Shown here one piece after another: positions 1 to 5,275 of a DNA stretch of 8,330 nt. A model generated the notes under the pieces. It did no database searches, was not told where the DNA came from, and worked only from the letters and a program-made list of their open reading frames with translations. The stretch comes from an uncultured Oscillospiraceae bacterium (GTDB lineage: Bacteria; Bacillota; Clostridia; Oscillospirales; Oscillospiraceae), in the NCBI GenBank assembly GCA_934573945.1, contig CAKTMQ010000067.1:1-8330 (forward strand), read 5' to 3'. Each line of letters starts with the position of its first letter. Within the stretch, counting starts at the first letter, position 1. A program made the position numbers and the translations under genes.

Positions 1-659
1 TCGGCGGTCTGGCCGGCCAGGGCAAGCTGGGCATCCCCAACGGTATCATGGGCCTGTACGAGGCCGGCGGCACCGTGGAGTTCGACGGCAAGCCCATCGA
101 CCTGAACAGCCCCCGCAAATGTCTGGACGCCTCACTGGCCTTCGTGTCGGAGGACCGCCGCGGCGTGGGCCTGCTGCTGGACGAGTCTCTGGAGTGGAAC
201 GTGGCTTTCCCCGCCATGCAGATCCATGACAAGTTCCTGAAGAAGCATCTGTTCTTCACCTGGCGCGACGAAAAGGCCATCCATGAGGTCACCCAGAAGT
301 ACATCGACGAATTGCAGATCAAGTGCACCAGCTCCCTGCAGAAGGCGAGAGAGCTGTCCGGCGGCAACCAGCAGAAGATCTGCCTGGCCAAGGCTTTCGC
401 GCTGGAGCCCCGCTTCCTGTTTGTCTCCGAGCCTACCCGCGGCATCGACGTCGGCGCAAAGGCGCTGGTGCTGGAAGCGCTGAAAAAATTCAACCGCGAG
501 AGCGGCATCACCGTGGTGATGATCTCCTCCGAGCTGGAGGAGCTGCGCATGACCTGTGACCGGATCGCCATCGTCTCCGGCGGCAAGATCGCCGGTATCC
601 TGCCGGCTGACCACAGTGCCGAGGAATTCGGTATGCTGATGGTCAGTCAGGTGAAGTAA
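1..659 (+). CDS. Sugar/nucleoside-type ABC importer ATP-binding protein, C-terminal part (5' truncated)
   Basis: This is the end of a two-domain ATPase of the RbsA/MglA type, which powers import through the two permeases that follow. The reading frame is open from base 3 to the TAA at 657-659; the N-terminal domain lies outside the window. What is visible is the second nucleotide-binding domain. It has a Walker A-like GGLAGQGKLGI (bases 3-35), the signature LSGGNQQ (354-374), and a Walker B region reading FLFVSEPTRGIDVGAK (from 414). The switch region has SSELEE where a classical ATPase has its histidine. Two changes stand out. The Ser/Thr after the Walker A lysine is Leu. The Walker B aspartate is Ser (codon TCC, 426-428), although the following catalytic Glu is kept (429-431). 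CUT2 ATPases often have a weakened second site, but losing the Walker B Asp goes further. The ATG at 48 is internal and not the start. An AAGGAGG site overlaps the stop and serves the next gene, so the genes are translated as one operon. The substrate is unknown. Confidence 0.93.
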   Translation, partial: GGLAGQGKLGIPNGIMGLYEAGGTVEFDGKPIDLNSPRKCLDASLAFVSEDRRGVGLLLDESLEWNVAFPAMQIHDKFLKKHLFFTWRDEKAIHEVTQKYIDELQIKCTSSLQKARELSGGNQQKICLAKAFALEPRFLFVSEPTRGIDVGAKALVLEALKKFNRESGITVVMISSELEELRMTCDRIAIVSGGKIAGILPADHSAEEFGMLMVSQVK

Positions 660-669
660 GGAGGACAAG

Positions 670-1758
670 ATGGGCAAAAATGTAACGACAAGTCTTGGCA
701 ACAAGACGAAATTTGCACAATTGGTGGACAGCTTCGGCCTGCCCCGCCTGATCATTACGGGCTTTCTGCTGCTGCTGTTCATCGCGGCGCCTATCGTGGG
801 CGCGGACTTTACCACCCAGCTGACCAACACCATCACACGCTTCAGCTGGAACGCCGTGCTGGTGCTGGCCATGGTTCCCATGATCCACTCCGGCTGCGGT
901 CTGAACTTTGGCCTGCCTCTGGGCATTATTTCCGGCCTGTTGGGCGCTACGCTTTCCATTGAGCTGGGCTTCACCGGATTTACCAGCTTTATCATGGCGA
1001 TCCTGATCTCCACCCCCTTCGCACTGCTGTTCGGCGGCGGCTACGGCTGGCTGCTGAACAAGATCAAGGGCGGCGAGATGATGGTCGCCACCTACGTGGG
1101 CTTCTCCTCGGTGTCTTTCATGTGCATGATGTGGCTGCTGCTGCCGTATCACAGTCCCACCATGGTCTGGGGCTTTGCCGGTACCGGTCTGCGTACCGTC
1201 GTCTCCCTGGAGGGTTTCTACGACAAGGCGTTGGCCAAATTCCTGATGATCGACCTGAACGAGGCACTGGGCATCAATCTGGTGATCCCCACCGGCAGCC
1301 TGCTGTTCTTCGCACTGCTGGCCTTCCTGATGTGGGCGTTCCTGCACACCAAGACAGGTACCGCTATGACGGCCGTGGGATCCAACCCGGCCTTTGCCAA
1401 GGCCGCCGGCATCAATGTGGACAAGATCCGCCTGATCTCTGTGGTCATGTCCACCTGGCTGGGTGCTGTGGGTATTCTGGTGTATGAGCAGGGCTTCGGC
1501 TTCATTCAATTGTACATGGGGCCGTTCTGGATGGCAATGCCCGCCGTGGCCGCTATCCTGATCGGCGGCGCTTCGGTGAATAAGGCGTCCATCGGCAACG
1601 TGATCATCGGTACGTTCCTTTATCAGGGCATCGTCACGATGACACCTACGGTCATGAACTCCGCCTTCCATATGGATATGTCCGAGGTCATCCGTATCGT
1701 TGTCTCCAACGGTATGATCCTGTACGCTTTGACCAGAAAGACTGAAAGGGGGCGCTGA
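670..1758 (+). CDS. ABC importer permease, first of a tandem pair (BPD_transp_2 type)
   Basis: A 362-aa integral membrane protein that should form one half of the translocation channel of the importer. The start is fixed by GGAGG at 660-664, five bases before the ATG and 10 nt after the ATPase stop. The chain is hydrophobic throughout, with a first membrane segment at about residues 27-45. The conserved early motif of ribose/galactoside-type permeases appears as GCGLNFGLPLG (about 75-85). The cytoplasmic loop expected to contact the ATPase reads AVGSNPAFAKAAGIN (from residue 235). Near the C-terminus is GGASVNKASIGNV (from 299), followed by the last membrane segments and a basic tail. The same landmarks occur in the same order in the next gene, so the two are paralogues and probably a heterodimer. 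Length is normal for the family. The family call is secure; sugar, nucleoside or another small solute all remain possible. Confidence 0.93.
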   Translation: MGKNVTTSLGNKTKFAQLVDSFGLPRLIITGFLLLLFIAAPIVGADFTTQLTNTITRFSWNAVLVLAMVPMIHSGCGLNFGLPLGIISGLLGATLSIELGFTGFTSFIMAILISTPFALLFGGGYGWLLNKIKGGEMMVATYVGFSSVSFMCMMWLLLPYHSPTMVWGFAGTGLRTVVSLEGFYDKALAKFLMIDLNEALGINLVIPTGSLLFFALLAFLMWAFLHTKTGTAMTAVGSNPAFAKAAGINVDKIRLISVVMSTWLGAVGILVYEQGFGFIQLYMGPFWMAMPAVAAILIGGASVNKASIGNVIIGTFLYQGIVTMTPTVMNSAFHMDMSEVIRIVVSNGMILYALTRKTERGR

Positions 1759-1760
1759 GT

Positions 1761-2885
1761 ATGAAAGGAAATCGGAAGAATTTCAGCTTTACAGGCTTTA
1801 TCCGAGACAACTCGGTGCCTGTGCTGTTCGTCATCATCTGCCTGATCATGATCCCGCTGTCCGGCTTCTCTGTGAGCTATGTGCTCAATGAAGTTATGAC
1901 GCGTCTGGGGCGTAACGCCTTCATGATCCTGAGCCTGTTGATCCCCATTATGGCCGGCATGGGCTTGAACTTCGGTATGACTTTGGGCGCCATGGCCGGT
2001 CAGATCGGCCTGATCCTGGTGGCCGACTGGCAGATCTGGGGTATCCCCGGTTTGATCCTGGCGGCGATCATCTCCATTCCCATCTCCGTGCTGCTGGGTC
2101 TGATGTGCGGCAAGATCCTGAACCGAGCCAAGGGTCGTGAGATGATCACCAGCTACTTTATTGCTTTCTTTATGAACGGCGTGTATCAGCTGGTGGTGCT
2201 GTACATGATGGGTCCCCTGATCCCCATCGCGCACAACTCTCTGAAGCTGCCCCGCGGCTACGGTATCCGCAACACCGTCAGCCTGCTGCCCATGCGCCAG
2301 AGCATCGATAACGCTTTGGCCATCTATATCAACGGCGTGAAGATCCCGGTACTGACGCTGATCATCATTGCGCTGGCCTGCCTGTTTATCCTGTGGTTCC
2401 GCAGAACCAAGCTGGGTCAGGATATGCGCGCTGTGGGTCAGGACATGGAGGTCGCCCGTGACGCCGGCATCAACGTAGAGCGTACCCGCATCATTTCCAT
2501 CGTCATGTCCACGGTGTTTGCCGGCTTCGGCATGATCATTTACCTGCAGAACATGGGTAACTTCCCCACCTATACCGCGCATACCAACGTGGGCATGTTC
2601 TGCATCGCGGCGCTGCTGGTTGGCGGTGCTTCCGTAGAGAAGGCGTCCATCGGCAACGTGTTCCTGGGCGTTATCCTGTTCCACACCATGTTCGTGGTGG
2701 CTCCTTTTGCCGGCACCAAGATCACCGGCGACTCCATGATCGGCGAGTACTTCCGTGTGTTCATTTCTTACGCCGTTATCACGGTTGCGCTGGTCATGTA
2801 CGAGGCCAAGAAGCGTAAGTCCCAGAGTATGCTGGGTCAGATGCTGGCGCAGGCTCAGTTGGAAGAGGAGGGTAAGACAGAATGA
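1761..2885 (+). CDS. ABC importer permease, second of a tandem pair (BPD_transp_2 type)
   Basis: A 374-aa membrane protein and the likely partner of the preceding permease. It begins 2 nt after that gene's TGA, with an AAAGGGGG ribosome-binding site (1745-1752) inside the end of the upstream gene. The first membrane segment is about residues 18-36. The family motif is GMGLNFGMTLG (66-76). The ATPase-contact loop reads AVGQDMEVARDAGINVERTR (from 224). GGASVEKASIGNV starts at 288, where 21 bases (2640-2660) are identical to 1582-1602 of the first permease. The last about 25 residues are hydrophilic and charged (basic KKRK, then Gln/Glu-rich) and should be cytoplasmic. The stop overlaps the start of the next gene by 4 nt (ATGA), which suggests translational coupling. 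Function is assigned from family motifs and context; the solute is unknown. Confidence 0.93.
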   Translation: MKGNRKNFSFTGFIRDNSVPVLFVIICLIMIPLSGFSVSYVLNEVMTRLGRNAFMILSLLIPIMAGMGLNFGMTLGAMAGQIGLILVADWQIWGIPGLILAAIISIPISVLLGLMCGKILNRAKGREMITSYFIAFFMNGVYQLVVLYMMGPLIPIAHNSLKLPRGYGIRNTVSLLPMRQSIDNALAIYINGVKIPVLTLIIIALACLFILWFRRTKLGQDMRAVGQDMEVARDAGINVERTRIISIVMSTVFAGFGMIIYLQNMGNFPTYTAHTNVGMFCIAALLVGGASVEKASIGNVFLGVILFHTMFVVAPFAGTKITGDSMIGEYFRVFISYAVITVALVMYEAKKRKSQSMLGQMLAQAQLEEEGKTE

Positions 2886-3349
2886 AAGCACGCAGACTGA
2901 TTATCCGAATCGCCGCCGTTGTGGTGCTGGTCGTGATCGGCATCATCATGAGCATCGTCGGCCGCGGCCATACCATCTATCTGGACAACAAGACGCTGGA
3001 ATACGAGGGCAATACCTACAAGGCGCCCTATAAGGTGACGGTATATGTAGACGGCGAGCAGCTGACCAAGCTGTACGACAAGGAGCGCGGATCTGCCACC
3101 TGCCTCGGCCAGACCTTTACCGTGACGCTGGAAATCATGGAGAGCAAGGGCGGCAGCGAGGAGACCCAGACTTATAAGATCCCGCTGCCCAAGAACATGG
3201 ACGGCATCATCATCAACATTCCCGGCTATCTGGCCGGACTGCCTGAGGAGGCGTATCTGACGGAGTTCATCGCGGCACCCGAACCGGTGACCGACGAGGA
3301 TACCGAGCTGCCCTCCGGCGACGGCGACGTTATGGTTCCCGAAATGTAA
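2882..3349 (+). CDS. Small single-pass membrane protein of unknown function, last gene of the ABC operon (DUF6672-like)
   Basis: A 155-aa protein with no enzyme motif that I recognise. A basic N-terminus (MKARRLIIR) precedes one hydrophobic segment (about residues 7-26). A cleavage motif is not evident, so it is probably a signal anchor with the rest outside the cell. The body (about 28-125) alternates polar and beta-branched residues (IYLDNKTLEYEGNTYKA, KVTVYVDGE), suggesting a small beta-rich domain. The tail (130-155) is acidic and probably disordered. A single Cys lies near residue 74. Start choice is firm: AGAGGAGGG (2864-2872) sits 9 nt upstream, and ATGA overlaps the permease stop by 4 nt. 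That coupling points to a part in the same transporter, perhaps assembly, stability or contact with the binding protein; this is inference. From memory, a family of this shape (DUF6672) accompanies two-permease ABC operons in Clostridia and Fusobacteria, but I could not check it. Confidence 0.85.
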   Translation: MKARRLIIRIAAVVVLVVIGIIMSIVGRGHTIYLDNKTLEYEGNTYKAPYKVTVYVDGEQLTKLYDKERGSATCLGQTFTVTLEIMESKGGSEETQTYKIPLPKNMDGIIINIPGYLAGLPEEAYLTEFIAAPEPVTDEDTELPSGDGDVMVPEM

Positions 3350-3359
3350 GAAGGATTCT

Positions 3360-3394
3360 GATACAGTCCATGCTATTCCGGCATGGGCTGTATC
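3360..3394 (+). terminator. 14-bp stem-loop after the ABC operon; possible terminator or mRNA 3'-end stabiliser
   Basis: GATACAGTCCATGC (3360-3373) pairs with GCATGGGCTGTATC (3381-3394) over 14 bp, with one G-U wobble and a 7-nt loop, starting 11 nt after the stop of the small membrane protein. No T-run follows directly, so it is not a textbook intrinsic terminator. It could slow or partly stop transcription, protect the 3' end of the ABC mRNA, or be a processing site before pepD. Confidence 0.45.
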
Positions 3395-3397
3395 GGT

Positions 3398-3441
3398 CGT
3401 CATGCGAATATGCCGTATGGCGTGTAAACGGTACGTTTTTT
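3398..3441 (+). other. Second, weaker stem-loop and T6 run in the pepD leader
   Basis: CGTCATGCG (3398-3406) can pair with CGTATGGCG (3414-3422) over 9 bp with two G-U wobbles and a 7-nt loop. A small AAACG/CGTTT dyad (3426-3438) then runs into six T residues (3436-3441). Together with the larger stem just upstream this makes a structured stretch before pepD. No convincing -35/-10 pair is visible here, so pepD may depend on read-through from the ABC operon or on a weak promoter. A role as a terminator or attenuator is only a possibility. Confidence 0.3.
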
Positions 3442-3454
3442 CAACAGCTTCAAC

Positions 3455-3460
3455 AGGAGG
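3455..3460 (+). promoter_or_regulatory. Ribosome-binding site that fixes the pepD start
   Basis: AGGAGG lies 8 nt before the ATG at 3469. The frame is open from an earlier ATG at 3370, but that codon lies in the loop of the 3360-3394 stem, has no ribosome-binding site, and would add 33 residues without similarity to the family. The strong site selects 3469. Confidence 0.9.
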
Positions 3461-3468
3461 TAAAAAAT

Positions 3469-4917
3469 ATGGCTGTTTTGACTGGGCTGAAGCCCGAAAA
3501 GGTATTCGCGTATTTTGAGAAGCTCTGCTCTGTGCCCCATGGCAGCGGCAACACCAAAGCCATCAGCGATATGTGCGTCGGCTTTGCCAAGGAGCTGGGG
3601 CTGCGTTACCGGCAGGAGCCGTGCAACAACCTGATCATCTGGAAAGATGCCTCTCCCGGCTATGAGACGTCTGAGCCCATCATCCTGCAGGGGCACATCG
3701 ATATGGTCTGTGCCAAGACCGATGACTGCACCAAGGATATGAAGACGGAAGGGCTGGACCTGCGCACCGACGGCCAGTGGGTCTGGGCTGACAAGACCTC
3801 TCTGGGTGCAGACAACGGTATCGCGGTGGCCATGATCCTGGCCATTATGGCGGACGATACCCTGCCCCATCCTCCGCTGGAAGCGGTGTTCACCGTGGAC
3901 GAAGAGGTGGGCATGGACGGTGCCTTTGCGCTGGACTGCTCCGATCTGAAGAGTAAGCGGCTGCTGAATCTGGATTCCGAGATCGAGGGTGTGTTCACCG
4001 TTTCCTGCGCCGGTGGTATGCGGGCGGACTGCCTGCTGCCCGGCAAACCGGAGACCGCAGCGGGCATGGACGGTTATACTGTGACCATTGCCGGCCTGAA
4101 GGGCGGCCACTCCGGCGGCGACATCCATCTGGGGCGCGGCAATGCCAACCAGCTGATGGGTCGTGTGCTGTACAGTGCCATGGAGCGCTTCCGCGGCCTG
4201 CGTCTGGCGGCGGTGTCCGGTGGCCAGTTCGACAATGTGATCTGCTCCCGCTGCGACGCCACGGTGGCGCTGCCTGCCGGTCACGGTGCGGACTTTGAGG
4301 CATTCATCCGGGAATTCGATGCCACGCTGAAGAACGAGTACGCGGGCTGCGACGACGGTGTGACGGTGAGCTGTGAGGCTGCGGCGGCGGATACCGCTGT
4401 CAGCGCAGAGACCACTTCTGTGATGCTGCACACACTGCTGGCACTGCCCCAGGGCGTGCAGGCCATGAACGTGGACTTCCCCGGCCTGGTGCAGACCTCC
4501 CTGAATCTGGGCGTGCTGCGTCTGGCGGAGGATGGACTGCATATCACCTTCTCCATCCGTTCCTGCATCGCCTCCCAGAAGGAGATGCTGGCACAGCGCG
4601 TCCATGCTATCGTGGAATTTGCCGGTGGTTCCGTTACCGAGCGGGGCAAGTACCCCGGCTGGCAGTACGTGCGGCAGTCCCATTTCCGGGACACGGTGCT
4701 GGAGGCCTATCACGACATCACCGGCAAGGACGGCATCATCGAAGCCACCCACGGCGGCTTGGAGTGCGGCCTGTTTATCGAAAAGATCCCCGGTCTGGAT
4801 GCCATCTCCATGGGACCGGAGATGCACGACGTGCATTCCGTGCGGGAGCGGCTCAACGCGGCCTCCACGGAGCGGACGTATGAGCTGCTGTGTGAGGCGC
4901 TTAAGCGCTGCAAATAA
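3469..4917 (+). CDS. pepD: Cytosolic aminoacyl-histidine dipeptidase (beta-Ala-His dipeptidase), peptidase family M20C
   Basis: A 482-aa two-zinc hydrolase that splits dipeptides, classically Xaa-His and carnosine-like substrates, in the cytoplasm; it has no signal peptide. Length matches PepD proteins (about 480-490 aa). The M20 metal and catalytic set is intact: HIDMV (H76, D78), GADNG (D115, bridging), VDEEVG (E145 general base, E146 ligand), LDSE (D169), and near the end THGGLECG (H428, E432) and GPEMHDVHSVRE (H456). The family's lid/dimerisation domain falls between about 185 and 390. The opening (KVFAYFEKLCSVPHGSGN) is typical of M20C. It follows the ABC operon after 119 nt and ends 35 nt before a strong terminator. 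No separate promoter was recognised, so partial cotranscription with the ABC genes is plausible. It may break down imported or internal dipeptides; true specificity is not readable, since clostridial relatives can be broad. No defects are seen. Confidence 0.94.
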   Translation: MAVLTGLKPEKVFAYFEKLCSVPHGSGNTKAISDMCVGFAKELGLRYRQEPCNNLIIWKDASPGYETSEPIILQGHIDMVCAKTDDCTKDMKTEGLDLRTDGQWVWADKTSLGADNGIAVAMILAIMADDTLPHPPLEAVFTVDEEVGMDGAFALDCSDLKSKRLLNLDSEIEGVFTVSCAGGMRADCLLPGKPETAAGMDGYTVTIAGLKGGHSGGDIHLGRGNANQLMGRVLYSAMERFRGLRLAAVSGGQFDNVICSRCDATVALPAGHGADFEAFIREFDATLKNEYAGCDDGVTVSCEAAAADTAVSAETTSVMLHTLLALPQGVQAMNVDFPGLVQTSLNLGVLRLAEDGLHITFSIRSCIASQKEMLAQRVHAIVEFAGGSVTERGKYPGWQYVRQSHFRDTVLEAYHDITGKDGIIEATHGGLECGLFIEKIPGLDAISMGPEMHDVHSVRERLNAASTERTYELLCEALKRCK

Positions 4918-4952
4918 GCACTTGGTATGTTATAAGTACATATGCACAGTTG

Positions 4953-4997
4953 GCAAAGCTGCAAAACGGATCCGTTTTGCAGCTTTGCTGCATTTTT
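4953..4997 (+). terminator. Intrinsic terminator after pepD, built on a 36-nt perfect palindrome
   Basis: Bases 4953-4988 are a perfect inverted repeat centred between 4970 and 4971. GCAAAGCTGCAAAACG pairs with CGTTTTGCAGCTTTGC (16 bp) around a GATC loop. Five T residues (4993-4997) follow after TGCA. The T-run is slightly displaced from the stem, but stem strength and the position 35 nt after the pepD stop make this a convincing end of the upstream transcript. There is no T-run on the other strand, so it should act only in the + direction. Confidence 0.85.
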
Positions 4998-5164
4998 GCT
5001 GCAAATTTTGCAAGATGAAAATCATGGGAAAAAGGTCACTCTTACGAAAAAAGGAAAGTGAAACACCGTAAATGATAAATTTTTGACAGATTTTCAGAGC
5101 GTAATACGGGATGAAAAAGGTAAAAACAGAAAGCTGCAAGAAAGGTAAAAGAGAAAAAATGAAT

Positions 5165-5188
5165 TTTTGCAGATTTAAACTTGCAAAA
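5165..5188 (+). promoter_or_regulatory. Inverted repeat over the -35 box, possible operator
   Basis: TTTTGCA (5165-5171) and TGCAAAA (5182-5188) form a perfect 7-bp dyad with a 10-nt spacer, and the right arm covers most of the -35 hexamer. A protein bound here would control the receptor promoter. However, the same words recur nearby (4960-4966, 4975-4981, 5006-5012) in AT-rich DNA, so it may be compositional. No known regulator is assigned. Confidence 0.3.
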
Positions 5189-5209
5189 TGAAAAGAATGA
5201 GAGTATAAT
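5181..5209 (+). promoter_or_regulatory. Sigma-A-type promoter of the TAXI TRAP transporter genes
   Basis: TTGCAA (5181-5186, 4 of 6 matches to TTGACA) and a perfect TATAAT (5204-5209) are separated by exactly 17 bp. Transcription should begin near 5215-5217, giving a leader of about 60 nt before the receptor ATG. The A/T-rich DNA upstream supports a strong promoter, fitting the high expression usually needed for a solute receptor. Confidence 0.82.
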
Positions 5210-5230
5210 ACGCCTGTCGAGTTTGATACA

Positions 5231-5245
5231 GCCGCCACAGGCGGC
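5231..5245 (+). other. GC-rich mini-hairpin in the receptor mRNA leader
   Basis: GCCGCC (5231-5236) pairs with GGCGGC (5240-5245) around ACA, inside the predicted leader, about 15 nt after the expected transcription start and 15 nt before the ribosome-binding site. No T-run follows, so it is not a terminator. A 5' stem of this kind often protects an mRNA from decay; that role is inferred. Confidence 0.45.
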
Positions 5246-5259
5246 AAGAAAATGAAGCA

Positions 5260-5266
5260 GAGGAGA
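5260..5266 (+). promoter_or_regulatory. Ribosome-binding site that fixes the TAXI receptor start
   Basis: GAGGAGA lies 9 nt before the ATG at 5276. An in-frame ATG at 5252 lies upstream of this site, has no good site of its own, and would place charged residues (MKQRRVYT) before an otherwise typical lipoprotein signal. The start is therefore 5276. Confidence 0.88.
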
Positions 5267-5275
5267 GTATATACA

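Larger units (their letters stand above)
4918..5275 (+). other. AT-rich intergenic region between pepD and the TAXI receptor gene
   Basis: This 358-nt gap has no gene that I can support. From left to right it holds an intrinsic terminator (4953-4997), an A/G-rich stretch (about 5015-5160) with two copies of AAAGGTAAAA (5116-5125 and 5141-5150), and a sigma-A promoter (5181-5209). A short transcribed leader follows, with a GC stem (5231-5245) and a ribosome-binding site. Its base composition differs sharply from the flanking genes, as is common for promoter regions in GC-rich Clostridia. The A-rich tracts upstream of the promoter could act as an UP-like or bent element. Confidence 0.7.

Noticed and set aside
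48..659. ATG at 48 as a true start of a short 203-aa ATPase
   Set aside because: The frame is open upstream to the window edge and the preceding codons encode the Walker A-like motif, so the gene begins outside the window.
3370..3468. Upstream ATG at 3370 as the pepD start
   Set aside because: It lies in the loop of the 3360-3394 stem and has no ribosome-binding site, whereas AGGAGG precedes the ATG at 3469 and the resulting length fits the family.
3400..4836. Long minus-strand open frame of 478 codons opposite pepD, and similar ones opposite the other genes (for example 643-1671, 1623-2891, 5042-6238, 6410-7597)
   Set aside because: They mirror strong genes, are rich in His, Gln and Gly as expected from reading CTG/ATG/GTG codons backwards, lack ribosome-binding sites and resemble no protein family.
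4953..4988. The palindrome as a transposon end or attachment site
   Set aside because: No transposase, integrase or target duplication is nearby, and its place just after a gene with a T-run fits a terminator.
5015..5071. An 18-codon open frame (starting MKIMGKRS) after the pepD terminator
   Set aside because: There is no ribosome-binding site, it is very short, and it lies downstream of a strong terminator without a promoter.
5083..5107. Perfect TTGACA at 5083-5088 as a second promoter
   Set aside because: No acceptable -10 lies at 16-18 bp; the nearest AT-rich hexamer (TAATAC, 5102-5107) is only 13 bp away. The pair at 5181/5204 is far better.
5111..5191. A 26-codon Lys-rich open frame (starting MKKVKTESC) in the intergenic region
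   Set aside because: There is no adequate ribosome-binding site, it lies upstream of the promoter, and its composition follows from A-rich DNA.
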